DNA of 64,000 bases from Sediminibacillus terrae. GTDB taxonomy: Bacteria; Bacillota; Bacilli; Bacillales; Amphibacillaceae. The notes beneath the pieces were generated by a model, which saw only the letters and a program-made list of their open reading frames with translations, was not told the origin of the DNA and ran no database searches. Shown piece by piece: positions 45,347-54,639 of the stretch. The first letter of the stretch is position 1. Each line of letters begins with the position of its first letter. Made by a program: the position numbers and the translations under genes. The stretch covers positions 1 through 64,000 of the forward strand of contig NZ_VZDQ01000025.1 of NCBI RefSeq assembly GCF_009602435.1, given 5' to 3'.

Positions 45347-45526
45347 ATGATGAAGAATATGTTTCAAAAGTTTAAGGCACTTCTTGAAGAACAGCTTGGA
45401 CGAGACTTAACAAAAATAGAAGCACGGAAGATTCGGTGGTTGTCTGGATGGGAGCATGAGACGGTCGGCGTATTTTTTGACCTGATTCATGAAGTAGCAG
45501 GAAAGAAAAATGAGGGAGGACTTTAA
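45347..45526 (+). CDS. Short hypothetical protein in the T4SS operon
   Basis: 59 aa: MMKNMFQKFKALLEEQLGRD, then a helical region containing RWLSGWEHETVGVFFDLIHE. It fills the gap between the VirB3-like and TrsD-like genes exactly, ending one base before the next ATG (TAAATG). No family recognised. Confidence 0.6.
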   Translation: MMKNMFQKFKALLEEQLGRDLTKIEARKIRWLSGWEHETVGVFFDLIHEVAGKKNEGGL

Positions 45527-46186
45527 ATGAAGAAGAATAAGAAAGGCCACCCTTTCTTTAAAGAAGACAATTCCGAAAAAATGGCTCTTTTTGATGAACG
45601 AAAAACTACTGAGAAAAACAAGAAGCTGCAAAGGTCGAAAGTTAAAAAGAAAAAGAGAGAGGTGGCCATTCCGTCCATAGCTGAGGTTCTTCCCATTCAA
45701 GACATGACCGAGGAAGGATCCTTTCAATTAAAAGGAGATGGGGGCTATATGGACGTGGTACAACTTCAGAGTAAGGATATTTATTCTCCATCTACCCAGG
45801 AAACCGAATACGACATCATGAAGATGGCCAAGTTCTTTCAATCGTATGCGCCGGATATCAAGATCGTATCTATGAATTTTCCGGTTAATATGAAAAAACA
45901 ACTGGATGCGATTAATTACAAGATTGCTCAAAACAAAGCTCCTCTATATGAACGCTTTTTAATTAGAAAAAGAGAGGAGCTGCATTTTTTAGAGACCTAC
46001 CGGACGAATAGAGAATTTTATTTATATATTTACGCGACTAGCCTTAAACAGCTTGCTGAGTATAGAAACAATTGTCGGCGTTATCTTGGGCGAGTCGCTC
46101 CGGTCATTGAGTTAACCGATGAAAAGAAGCTTGATTTGCTCTATAAGCTAAACAATCAAAATTCTAAATTAGAAAAGAGGGGTTAA
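45527..46186 (+). CDS. TrsD/TraD-like conjugal transfer protein
   Basis: 219 aa, soluble. Basic N-terminus (about 50 residues) then a domain containing VVQLQSKDIYS and MKKLAKFFQ-like text (MKMAKFFQSYAPDIKIVSMNFP), similar in pattern to the N-terminal domain of VirB4 proteins. In staphylococcal plasmids the equivalent TrsD lies directly upstream of TrsE (VirB4), as here. Confidence 0.65.
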   Translation: MKKNKKGHPFFKEDNSEKMALFDERKTTEKNKKLQRSKVKKKKREVAIPSIAEVLPIQDMTEEGSFQLKGDGGYMDVVQLQSKDIYSPSTQETEYDIMKMAKFFQSYAPDIKIVSMNFPVNMKKQLDAINYKIAQNKAPLYERFLIRKREELHFLETYRTNREFYLYIYATSLKQLAEYRNNCRRYLGRVAPVIELTDEKKLDLLYKLNNQNSKLEKRG

Positions 46187-46189
46187 GGA

Positions 46190-48112
46190 ATGTTCTCATT
46201 TTTAAAGAAGAAAAGTGATGCCGAAGAAACACAAGAAAAAGGATATAACCCTTTCTTACTGGCCCATATTCAACCGCAAGGAGGAATTAAATTTCACGAA
46301 ACCTTCACCCGGAAAGGAGACGGTTATGAAGTTTGTGTCCATGTCTATTCCTTCCCTAAAAATGTTTCAGATTTTTGGTTAGAGCCTATTTTCAATATGG
46401 AGAATGTCATTACTACGATGGATATTGTCTCTGACGATCGTTACAAAGTTCGAGATGGTTTGAACAAAGGGATGGCTGAACAGAGTTCCAGAATGATTAA
46501 TGAAAAAGATAATGCAGGAATCATAGAAGCGCAAAATAACTACGATGATTTGCGGCAGCTGTACAATCAGGTGTCTGAAGAAGGAGAGATCGTTAAACGT
46601 GTTCACCTTAGGCATTATGTAAGTGCACCAACAAGAGAAGAGCTGGAAGACAAAGTGAAAGTCGTCTTATCGACTTTACAGGACGAGAATTTTCGAGGAT
46701 CTATCTTCTTAAACGAACAGGAATTCGAATGGAAATCACTACTCACGAATTATACAGAACAATCCACTTATCGAAACAAAAGGGAAGGTCATCCGATACC
46801 CGCATTAGGGTTAGCTGGTGGCTTTCCTTTTCATTTTACTAGCTTAAACGATCCTTACGGTACATTCTATGGAACGACACTCACAGGAGGAAACGTCGTC
46901 TTTGATCTTTTTCATAGAGATCAGCAGCGTAAAAGTTATAACGGAGTCATGGTAGGAGCGATGGGGGCAGGAAAATCTACTACTCTTAAGAAGATCATGC
47001 TGGATAATGCGATTAAAGGATATAAGGTCCGGACGTTTGATGTCACAGGAGAATTTGTGGAGTTAACGGAAGCTTTAGGTGGGAAGCAGATTGCTCTCGA
47101 TGGTTCAGATGGGGTCATCAACCCTTTGCAGGTGTATCGAACGGCAGAGGACGAATATACGTCCTTTACTCAGCATTTATCCAAATTGACGACATTCTAT
47201 AAATTCTTAGCACCTGAAGCGAATGATAGTGAACTAAAAGAATATGAAAATCTATTAAGAAAGCTCTATGAAAAGCTTGGCTTATGGAACGATGATTCAA
47301 ATTCAAATATAACCGAACTTTCTGTCCATGAGTACCCTATCTTCACCGATTTTCTTGCCTTTATCGAAGAACAACTCTATGAAAATATCAAGGAAGGGAA
47401 GCAAAAGGAGAAGTTGAGTCAGGAAAGGAAACGACGCCTGGAAAGCATCGAATTAAACATTCGTAACCTTGTAGAGACTTACGCGCATCTCTTCAATGGA
47501 GTATCAACCATCGAACACTTTGATGAGCAACAGGTCGTTACGTTTACCCTTAGGGGCCTATCGCAAATGAGGGCAGAGGTTTTCCAAGCGCAATTGTTTA
47601 ATGTACTCAACCTCCTGTGGGACTCCATGCTAACGAACGGTTCACCTCAGTTTGATGCTTATAATCGAGGAGAATTAGCTTTTGAAGACGCTGTACGATA
47701 TCTCATCTTGATGGATGAAGCTCACCACATCATTAATACAAAGAAGAAAAGTGAGAGTGCTCTTGATTTTCTTACAAAGTTTAGCCGAGAGGCCAGGAAG
47801 TATTTTGGTGCTCTTCTCTATGCCAGTCACACCATCCGTGATTTTGTTCCTGAGGGTTCGGATCAGAGTATGGTAGAGGAAATCAAGAAGCTTTTTGAAC
47901 TGACCCAATACAAAATTATTATGCAGCAAGATAGTAACAACTTAGAGATGATGCAGCAAATATTCATGGGGCAGTTAAGCCAAAGTGAATTAAAAGATAT
48001 CCCTTACCTACAAACAGGGGAGACGATGTTAAGCATCCGTGCGGTTGAAAACATTCGTTTCAAGGTAGAGGTATCGGACGAAGAATTAGCCTTGTTTGGA
48101 GGAGGTGCATAA
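46190..48112 (+). CDS. VirB4/TrsE-like T4SS ATPase
   Basis: 640 aa. Walker A MVGAMGAGKSTT near residue 254, Walker B LILMDEAHH near residue 505, and a C-terminal RecA fold with SRE..KYFG and a Gln-rich arginine-finger region. Powers assembly of the mating channel and DNA transfer from the inner face of the membrane. Full length for the family. Three nt after the preceding stop. Confidence 0.92.
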   Translation: MFSFLKKKSDAEETQEKGYNPFLLAHIQPQGGIKFHETFTRKGDGYEVCVHVYSFPKNVSDFWLEPIFNMENVITTMDIVSDDRYKVRDGLNKGMAEQSSRMINEKDNAGIIEAQNNYDDLRQLYNQVSEEGEIVKRVHLRHYVSAPTREELEDKVKVVLSTLQDENFRGSIFLNEQEFEWKSLLTNYTEQSTYRNKREGHPIPALGLAGGFPFHFTSLNDPYGTFYGTTLTGGNVVFDLFHRDQQRKSYNGVMVGAMGAGKSTTLKKIMLDNAIKGYKVRTFDVTGEFVELTEALGGKQIALDGSDGVINPLQVYRTAEDEYTSFTQHLSKLTTFYKFLAPEANDSELKEYENLLRKLYEKLGLWNDDSNSNITELSVHEYPIFTDFLAFIEEQLYENIKEGKQKEKLSQERKRRLESIELNIRNLVETYAHLFNGVSTIEHFDEQQVVTFTLRGLSQMRAEVFQAQLFNVLNLLWDSMLTNGSPQFDAYNRGELAFEDAVRYLILMDEAHHIINTKKKSESALDFLTKFSREARKYFGALLYASHTIRDFVPEGSDQSMVEEIKKLFELTQYKIIMQQDSNNLEMMQQIFMGQLSQSELKDIPYLQTGETMLSIRAVENIRFKVEVSDEELALFGGGA

Positions 48113-48114
48113 GG

Positions 48115-49215
48115 ATGCCTTGGTCCCTCCTCCTGGGGTTAGTCCCTCGGAAAGTATGGCTTTGGTTGATTGGTATTCTGGTAGCTCTTTTCCTTCTACA
48201 AATGCTTTTGTATGCTTCAGTCATTACAGGGTTGATCGGTTATCAAAAGTCTTCCTCCAGTGAGGACGTGAGGTCCATTGATGTGGTAAATGGAACAGCG
48301 CAAGTTTCAGCCGCACTAGAAGAGTACCGTCCTTTGTTTGAAGAATATGCTGAAAAGTATGGGGTGTCCAAGTATGTGGAGCTTCTCTTGGCCAAAACGA
48401 TGCAGGAATCTGGTGGACGTCTGGATGATGTGATGCAAGCAAGTGAGTCTCTCGGTCTACCTCCAAACACGATAGAGGATCCTGAAAGAAGTATTAATGT
48501 CGGGATCCGATACTTCTCTGAAATGCTGGATAAAGCAGGGGGAGATATTAAGCTAACCCTCCAAGCTTATAACTTCGGTGGAGGGTTTATTGATTACGCA
48601 AACGAACACAACAATGGAGAATACAGCAAAGAGTTAGCGATCGAATTTTCAAGAATGAAGTACCAGAAATTGAAGCATACAGGCATGTATACCTGCATTA
48701 GACCTGAGTCGGCAGAAACAGGAGCTTGTTATGGGGATATTGGTTATGTTGAGGCTGTTTTAAGTTACCTTAAAGGCGGAGTTATTGAAGCAGATTTACA
48801 ACCAACAGGAGATTGGGTTATGCCCGTTGAAGGAGCACTCACACAAACATCTAATTACGGAATGCGCTCAGATCCCTTTGATGGTACACCGGACATGCAT
48901 AGAGGTATTGATTTTGCTTGTACGAACGCCGTAACGCCTATTCAAAGCGTAGATAACGGTCAAGTGGTTGAAGTGGTAAGAAAAAACTCTGGATATGGAA
49001 ATAACGTTCTTGTGAAACATGATGAGGGACTTTATAGTCACTATGCTCATTTGTATACGATAAGTGTACAAAACGGGGAGATGATTCAAAAAGGAACAAA
49101 AGTAGGCAAGTGTGGTTCGACAGGAAACTCTACAGGTCCCCATCTACATTTTGAAGTTCGGACCAAAAAACAGTATCGTTCTGATGTGAATCCTGCCCCT
49201 TATCTTGGGCTCTAA
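48115..49215 (+). CDS. Two-domain peptidoglycan hydrolase (lysozyme-like + M23 peptidase), VirB1-like
   Basis: 366 aa. One N-terminal membrane anchor (15-45), a lysozyme-like domain as in CwlT (VELLLAKTMQESGG with the catalytic Glu, then GIRYF..QAYNFGGGFIDYA, residues 75-190) and a C-terminal M23 peptidase (MHRGIDFA with His/Asp ligands, GNNVLVKH, STGPHLHFEV, residues 225-366). All M23 zinc ligands are present. Opens the cell wall locally for the mating channel. Confidence 0.92.
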   Translation: MPWSLLLGLVPRKVWLWLIGILVALFLLQMLLYASVITGLIGYQKSSSSEDVRSIDVVNGTAQVSAALEEYRPLFEEYAEKYGVSKYVELLLAKTMQESGGRLDDVMQASESLGLPPNTIEDPERSINVGIRYFSEMLDKAGGDIKLTLQAYNFGGGFIDYANEHNNGEYSKELAIEFSRMKYQKLKHTGMYTCIRPESAETGACYGDIGYVEAVLSYLKGGVIEADLQPTGDWVMPVEGALTQTSNYGMRSDPFDGTPDMHRGIDFACTNAVTPIQSVDNGQVVEVVRKNSGYGNNVLVKHDEGLYSHYAHLYTISVQNGEMIQKGTKVGKCGSTGNSTGPHLHFEVRTKKQYRSDVNPAPYLGL

Positions 49216-49230
49216 GAAAGGAGAACGTTG

Positions 49231-49809
49231 ATGAATAGACGTGTTCTTTTTGTCCTGTTTGTCGTTCTGTTAATCGTTCTCACATCGGTTAACATATATG
49301 CTGCACGCACAGCATCGAGTGATGATCTACAGGAAAGCTTGCATCAATTAAAGGTGAAAAACGAAAAGGTTATGGAAGAAAAAACCGAATTAGAGATGAC
49401 GTTACAAAAACAGGAACCTGCTGACATTCAAGCGAGATATGACGCTTTAGTGAAGCAGGTTTCTGTGTTTATAGAGGTTGCTTTTACACAGGATAAAGAG
49501 ACATACCAAGAAAGGAAAAAAGAAGCACACAAGGTGATGAGTAAAGATTTAGCTGCAACCTTCTTTCCTACAGATACCTATAAAGGAGACAGGAAAACGG
49601 AGGCGGATGAAGTAGAAATATTCATCAAAACAGGTAATCTCACAAACAATAAAGCTAGCGTATTAGTTAAGTTTAAACACACGCTCTATTCTTTACAGAG
49701 CGATCAAAAACAGGTGTCTCCTGTGTTCCTCAGAATAAATGCTCATAGAGAAGAAGGGCACTGGATAATAACAGATTTTCAAGACGTAGAAGAGGAGGGC
49801 TATTCATGA
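49231..49809 (+). CDS. Single-TM hypothetical protein of the T4SS
   Basis: 192 aa. N-terminal membrane segment (residues 5-24), a coiled-coil linker and an extracellular NTF2-like domain (YDALVKQVSVFIEVAFT onward). VirB8/TcpC-like C-terminal domains have this size and fold pattern, so a scaffold role is possible. AAAGGAG upstream of ATG 49231. Confidence 0.6.
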   Translation: MNRRVLFVLFVVLLIVLTSVNIYAARTASSDDLQESLHQLKVKNEKVMEEKTELEMTLQKQEPADIQARYDALVKQVSVFIEVAFTQDKETYQERKKEAHKVMSKDLAATFFPTDTYKGDRKTEADEVEIFIKTGNLTNNKASVLVKFKHTLYSLQSDQKQVSPVFLRINAHREEGHWIITDFQDVEEEGYS

Positions 49810-50669
49810 AGAAACAAACGAAACACATCACGGAAGGAACCTCAAAAAAATATCTTATTGGATTAAGCGTCATGGCTATGGCGCTTCTTTTTTTCTTGTT
49901 TTCTGGTTTTATATTTGGTGATGAAGAGCAGAGTAAAGTTCAACAAACGCCTGTCAATGAACCTCTGAACTTACAAGGATCAGGCGAACTGACCATAAAA
50001 GACTGGGTTTATAATCCAACGAAAAAGTTGATGGTTGTCACCTTAAACCTTAATAAATCAACCACTTTATTAGATGAAAAGTTAAGCTTCACGGCTCAGG
50101 AAAAAGAGCATCCAAAACGCGATTTACCAACGCACGTTGAGTATAACGATGAAAGCAGATATGTCATTAGCATCCAACAGGTAAGTCCTTCCTTTGATGT
50201 AATGGCCTTAGATTTAAATAAGGAAAATGCCAATACGCTTTTAACGCAAGAGAGTACTCAAAATTCCTTGAAAGGGGGTGAGGAAAAGAAAGAGCTGGCA
50301 CGTATTTATACAGATCAACGTAGAGTGGAAATGGACAAACAATTAACCATCTTAACGGAGCAGAAATATGAAGTGGCTGCTGTATCTGAACAGATCGAAG
50401 AGGCAAAAGAAACAATAAAAGAGAAGAAGGAAAGTATTCAAATGATCGATGAACGAATCAGAGAAATTGAACAGAAAACCGTTGAATTAGAATCAGAGCT
50501 TCTTTACGAAACGGAGGAAGAGAAAAAGCAAACGGAGGCTAGAATTCATCACCTAGAAAATGAGAAAGACCAGATCAATCAAGAGGCAGCTGAACATGAA
50601 CTAACTATTCAAACCATCGTTGAAAAGATTGAGATGTTAGAAGAAAAAAGAGAAATGATTTCGAACTAA
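49806..50669 (+). CDS. Membrane-anchored coiled-coil protein of the conjugation operon
   Basis: 287 aa. Basic N-terminus, one membrane segment (about 19-38), an extracytoplasmic beta-rich domain (50-130; ELTIKDWVYNPTKKLMVVTL) and a long C-terminal coiled coil (170-287). Starts with ATGA overlapping the previous stop. No named family recognised. Confidence 0.55.
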   Translation: MKKQTKHITEGTSKKYLIGLSVMAMALLFFLFSGFIFGDEEQSKVQQTPVNEPLNLQGSGELTIKDWVYNPTKKLMVVTLNLNKSTTLLDEKLSFTAQEKEHPKRDLPTHVEYNDESRYVISIQQVSPSFDVMALDLNKENANTLLTQESTQNSLKGGEEKKELARIYTDQRRVEMDKQLTILTEQKYEVAAVSEQIEEAKETIKEKKESIQMIDERIREIEQKTVELESELLYETEEEKKQTEARIHHLENEKDQINQEAAEHELTIQTIVEKIEMLEEKREMISN

Positions 50670-50680
50670 AAAGGACGAAG

Positions 50681-50860
50681 GTTGTTATTAAGGACAACAC
50701 AGGGGCCGCACATCTCCTGTGCAGGGACCACACATCACGGCGAATACACGAATGAACGTTCCTGTTTTAGCCTCACAGCGACCGCACATCTGGAGATTTT
50801 CTTGTTCCCTCGTTTTGCCCGGCTCTGCCGGGATTCACACGCCAAGTGGGAACAAAAACC
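50681..50860 (+). other. Candidate origin of transfer (oriT)
   Basis: Gene-free, GC-richer than its flanks and directly upstream of the relaxosome genes. Contains hairpin GTTGT/ACAAC (50682-50697), three repeats of the form CCRCACATC (50706, 50728 and 50781), hairpin CCCGGC-TCT-GCCGGG (50818-50832) nested inside the inverted pair TTGTTCCC/GGGAACAA (50802 and 50848). The nick site cannot be told from the sequence alone. Confidence 0.65.
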
Positions 50861-50919
50861 CCTTATGCTCTTCTCTTTATTCACTAGTTTTAGGAACTTC
50901 ATCAAAAGGAGTGATTGTA

Positions 50920-51177
50920 ATGGAAGTAAGAATTCGTTATATGGATCCAAAAACCGTTCAACGAATTGACGAACTTGCGGAAGAAAAAGGGATAAGTCGG
51001 CAAGAGTTTTTACATGCTCAGTTGCATCAGTTAGCTGTCTTTCGAGAAGAGAACAATCGGGAACAAAGACTCCAGCAATTAGTCGATCGAAACATTCAAA
51101 CGATGGCTCATTGTTATACAGCGATTCGAGAAATGAATGATCTTTTACAGATTGAAGAACCAGGTGAAGAAGCATGA
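50920..51177 (+). CDS. Ribbon-helix-helix relaxosome accessory protein (MobC-like)
   Basis: 85 aa. N-terminal RHH motif (VRIRYMDPKTVQRIDELAEE then GISRQEFLHAQLHQ) and a helical C-terminus. ATG 50920 follows AAAAGGAG; the longer frame to 50719 runs through the oriT-like region. Its end overlaps the relaxase start by 4 nt. Confidence 0.8.
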   Translation: MEVRIRYMDPKTVQRIDELAEEKGISRQEFLHAQLHQLAVFREENNREQRLQQLVDRNIQTMAHCYTAIREMNDLLQIEEPGEEA

Positions 51178-52337
51178 GTGAAACCGTAACGCCTGGAGTG
51201 GTTTTAAAAACAAAATTTGTGACAGCGAATAAGAAAGGATTTCAGGATTATGTGCAATACGTGGACCGTGAAGAAGCGAAAGGAAAAGGGGAAGCTTATA
51301 GCTCCTTGTTTAGTTTATATAATCACTACATGGACGATCCAGATAAAACATCTGCCTTGTTTACTCAGCAATCGAATCGTTTATCGGTGGAAGCAAAACA
51401 GGGGATTAAATCATTATTTGAACAGGCTCAAAAGAAGAACAGTATCATGTGGCAAGATGTCATTACATTTGATAATGATTGGCTTCAAAAACGAGGCGTT
51501 TATGATTCAAAGACACACACCTTAGATGAAGATGCTTTGAAGCAAGTAACACGGAAATCTATGCAGGCCATGATGAAAAAAGAGGGATTGCAAAAGAGTG
51601 CGGTTTGGTCGGCGGCTATTCACTATAACACCGATAACATTCATATTCATGTGGCTACAGTCGAACCCAATCCGACTCGTGACCGTGGAAAGCGAAAACC
51701 GAAAACATTAGACGCGATGAAAAGTGAAGTCGTGAATGGATTGTTAGATCGAACGCAAGAACGAAATCAAATTAACACGTTGATTCGTGACCACATGGTT
51801 AATGCAAAGAAAGAAAATAGCAGCATGAAATGGAGCAATAGAGAAATAAAACCTCTGTTCCTCGACGTGTATAATCACTTGCCAGAGGATAAGCGACAGT
51901 GGCACTATGGCTATCAAACGCTGAATCATATTCGACCGAAGATTGATGAACTAACGACAAGATATTTAGATAAGTATCATGGCAAAGATATGAAGCAGCT
52001 GCATGATAAATTGGATCAAGAAGTGAATGAATTAAAACGGGCCTACGGGGATGGGTCTAAGGATAAGAAGCGATACCAACATTACAAGCAAAACAAGATG
52101 GATGATCTCTATAAACGAATGGGCAATGCGTTCTTACAAGAAATGAAACGGTACGAACACCAGCAGTATCCTAGGCAAACGATACAAACAAATTCCTCTT
52201 ATAAGTCCATGCCATCAGGAATTCAATTGCAACGTTCCTTAAGAAGCATTCAACGTTCATTGGGACAAACGTATGACCAGTTTATCAATGACTTGGATCA
52301 TCAAAAGTTAGAACGAGAAATTGAAAGAGAAAGGTAG
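51174..52337 (+). CDS. MobP-type relaxase
   Basis: 387 aa. N-terminal relaxase domain: FVTANKKGFQDYVQYVDR (Tyr candidates at the start), a middle part with FDNDWLQKRGVYD and the metal-binding NIHIHVATVEPNP (H-x-H at about residues 156-158). It nicks oriT and pilots the strand. Belongs to the MobP2-like relaxases of Firmicutes plasmids and ICEs. Followed 11 nt later by another DNA-binding protein gene. Confidence 0.88.
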   Translation: MSETVTPGVVLKTKFVTANKKGFQDYVQYVDREEAKGKGEAYSSLFSLYNHYMDDPDKTSALFTQQSNRLSVEAKQGIKSLFEQAQKKNSIMWQDVITFDNDWLQKRGVYDSKTHTLDEDALKQVTRKSMQAMMKKEGLQKSAVWSAAIHYNTDNIHIHVATVEPNPTRDRGKRKPKTLDAMKSEVVNGLLDRTQERNQINTLIRDHMVNAKKENSSMKWSNREIKPLFLDVYNHLPEDKRQWHYGYQTLNHIRPKIDELTTRYLDKYHGKDMKQLHDKLDQEVNELKRAYGDGSKDKKRYQHYKQNKMDDLYKRMGNAFLQEMKRYEHQQYPRQTIQTNSSYKSMPSGIQLQRSLRSIQRSLGQTYDQFINDLDHQKLEREIERER

Positions 52338-52348
52338 GGGGTCCATGA

Positions 52349-52777
52349 ATGAGAAAACGTCAAAATGTCACGTTGCATGAAGAGACAATTGCGTTAATTA
52401 AAGAGTATCAGGAACAGCACCATATTCGTTATCCAGGTGAAGCTTTGGATCGTATGATTGAGGAATGGGAAGCACAGAATGCGAAGGAACAATCACAAGA
52501 ATATCTCATGAGTTTGATGGCTCAACGTTTCCAAGACGTATTTTCTGAAGAAGTGAAAAGGTTGCGGTTAGCAGCCAATCGAAGCGATAAAAATACGCAA
52601 GTACTTCTTGAATTAATGAATGGTTTTGCGATGGATCAAAACTTAGAAAACTGTGTTACGACACCGATCTTTGAGAGCCAAGCGATGAAGGATGCGAGAC
52701 AAGCAGTCGAAGAAAGAATCAGTCACCAGCGTCAAAAGAGAATTAGTGTCGCAGAGACCCAATCACAATCAAACTAA
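52349..52777 (+). CDS. RHH-like DNA-binding protein of the mobilisation region
   Basis: 142 aa. Begins RKRQNVTLHEETIALIKEYQ and continues with a helix-rich region, a pattern of ribbon-helix-helix proteins; the remainder is a charged coiled-coil. Same operon as the relaxase. Precise function unknown. Confidence 0.55.
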   Translation: MRKRQNVTLHEETIALIKEYQEQHHIRYPGEALDRMIEEWEAQNAKEQSQEYLMSLMAQRFQDVFSEEVKRLRLAANRSDKNTQVLLELMNGFAMDQNLENCVTTPIFESQAMKDARQAVEERISHQRQKRISVAETQSQSN

Positions 52778-52819
52778 TGATATTAAGTGTAAATTTATAA
52801 ACCAAAGGAGTGAAAGAAA

Positions 52820-53101
52820 ATGCTTTTATTTAATAGCAATTATGAGGTAGGAGTTTTTAATCGATTAAGCGATAATAACGAGCTTGTGATGGAAGTGGGC
52901 CAAGAGGAATATAGTCTAAAATTAAATGATGAAGAAATGTCTGATCTTGAACAACATTTAGTGAATCAAGAGAACCTTCTCATTCCATTTAATAAATCAA
53001 CGAAGGAACTAATTCTAGATACCCAACCAAACTATGACGAAGAGGAAATGGAAGAGCTCATGAACATCAGTGAGGGAGCTGAAGATCATGGTAAAGACTA
53101 A
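52820..53101 (+). CDS. Acidic hypothetical protein upstream of ardC
   Basis: 93 aa with about a third Asp/Glu and a beta-rich N-terminus. AAAGGAGTGAAAGAAA precedes the ATG. Small acidic proteins beside anti-restriction genes can be DNA mimics, but no motif proves it here. Its end overlaps the next gene by 14 nt. Confidence 0.5.
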   Translation: MLLFNSNYEVGVFNRLSDNNELVMEVGQEEYSLKLNDEEMSDLEQHLVNQENLLIPFNKSTKELILDTQPNYDEEEMEELMNISEGAEDHGKD

Positions 53102-54581
53102 ACAACCTTATAAAAAGAAAACGCCGGAACAGGTGAAAGAAGAGATCAATCAATTGACGGAGGGAATGGAAAAGAGCATCTCCAATCACTTTCATTCTCC
53201 TGAACAAATGAAAGAGTATCTAAACTTTATGGGGAAGTTCCACCGATATTCCCCACGCAATACAGCGTTAATTGATTCTCAGTTTCCAGGTGCTGAAGCA
53301 GTAGGTTCCTATGCATTCTGGAAAGAAAAAGGATTTCCAGTAAACAAAGGAGAGAAAAGTTTAAAGATTCTTGTACCCAATCGATTAGGTCAGCAATTTC
53401 AAAATGAAGAGGGCGAATGGAAACCTCTAAAGTATGCGACGAAAAAAGAAAAGCAATTAGTTAAAGACGGTCAACTCGACAAACGAGATGGCCGTCTTGT
53501 TTATTCTACAGGAAGTGTGTTTGATATCTCTCAAACATCAGCCACTCAAAAGGATTTACCCCAGATCTTTCCTAACAAATGGATTGATGGACAGGTTGAA
53601 AACTACAGTCAGCTTCGAAGAGGGATGGAGGATATAGCTGAGAAAAATAACATACGAATTGTAGAGCCTTATGAAGAGTTAGGGGCAGCCAAAGGAGTGA
53701 GTTATACCGGGCGGGGAGAAGTAGCTCTTAATCCGCGTAATTCGAAGCGTCAGGACACAAAGACGCTGTTACATGAACTAACTCATGCCAAACTTCATAC
53801 AGAAGAAAACATGAATGACTATACCAAGCCGGAGAAAGAGTTTCAGGCGGAAATGACTGCTTATACCGTTGCTTCTTATTTCAAAATCGATACCAGTGAC
53901 TACTCATTGGATTATCTGCATCACTGGACCAAGGACCATGAATTTAAAGACCATGAAAAGCTACTACAAGAAGTTCAGTCAACAGCTAAAGAATTCATTA
54001 TGACCATTGAAGAATCAATGGAACAAGAAAAGGAAGGGGAGAAAAGTATGGATGCTAAAGAACAAAAACATGAAGTGGAAGAGGAGAAACAAGAAGGGGA
54101 GAAGTTACCTTCAGAAAAGCTTCGAGATATGTACAGAAGCCAAGTGAGAAAGGCTGAGAAGGATAACGGGCCATTTGTTAAGAAGGAAAAGGCCGATGAG
54201 GAATATTCTCATCATGACTTCAAAGATGCTTATAAAAAAGAGCTCATGAACTTTATTGAACCGACAGTTGGAAAAGAATTGGATAAAGAAGAAAACAATG
54301 ACCGGCAAGACCGTTTAAATCAGATGCGTGCTTATCAAGAGACTCACAGTAAAGAAGAGGTGTACCAAATTAAAAAGGAATCTCTTCAAGAATTGAAAGA
54401 GCTACCTTTAACGGATCGTGGAGAGCAGCGACTATCTCAAATAGAAAGTAAGCTGGATCGCGAATTTCATGAAGAGAAAGGGATGGAAAGCACCAGTTCG
54501 GAAATGAAGAATGGAAAGGATAACAAGGGGGCTTTTCACCAGGAGGAAAAGCAAAAGGAAAAAATAGAGGTTGAACGTTAG
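53088..54581 (+). CDS. ArdC-like protein (ssDNA-binding + zincin metallopeptidase domain)
   Basis: 497 aa. N-terminal ArdC ssDNA-binding domain (MGKFHRYSPRNTALIDSQFP, residues 45-65; KILVPN), metallopeptidase motif LLHELTHAKLH (HExxH at about residue 229) with a downstream EFQAEMTAY Glu, and a low-complexity charged C-terminal tail of about 170 residues. ArdC proteins protect incoming single-stranded element DNA from restriction. ATG 53088 used. Confidence 0.85.
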   Translation: MVKTKQPYKKKTPEQVKEEINQLTEGMEKSISNHFHSPEQMKEYLNFMGKFHRYSPRNTALIDSQFPGAEAVGSYAFWKEKGFPVNKGEKSLKILVPNRLGQQFQNEEGEWKPLKYATKKEKQLVKDGQLDKRDGRLVYSTGSVFDISQTSATQKDLPQIFPNKWIDGQVENYSQLRRGMEDIAEKNNIRIVEPYEELGAAKGVSYTGRGEVALNPRNSKRQDTKTLLHELTHAKLHTEENMNDYTKPEKEFQAEMTAYTVASYFKIDTSDYSLDYLHHWTKDHEFKDHEKLLQEVQSTAKEFIMTIEESMEQEKEGEKSMDAKEQKHEVEEEKQEGEKLPSEKLRDMYRSQVRKAEKDNGPFVKKEKADEEYSHHDFKDAYKKELMNFIEPTVGKELDKEENNDRQDRLNQMRAYQETHSKEEVYQIKKESLQELKELPLTDRGEQRLSQIESKLDREFHEEKGMESTSSEMKNGKDNKGAFHQEEKQKEKIEVER

Positions 54582-54608
54582 ACAGGGAGTTTCTCCCTGT
54601 CTTTTTTT
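54581..54608 (+). terminator. Terminator between ardC and the TOPRIM gene
   Basis: GACAGGGAG-TTT-CTCCCTGTC stem followed by seven T, directly at the ardC stop. Confidence 0.85.
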
Positions 54609-54639
54609 ATATCTAATTTTAGAAAGGAGGAAGTGCTGC

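Noticed and set aside
45322-45375. 17-codon frame overlapping the 3' end of the VirB3-like gene region
   Set aside because: Too short, overlaps the well-placed 59-aa frame, and no homologue pattern recognised.
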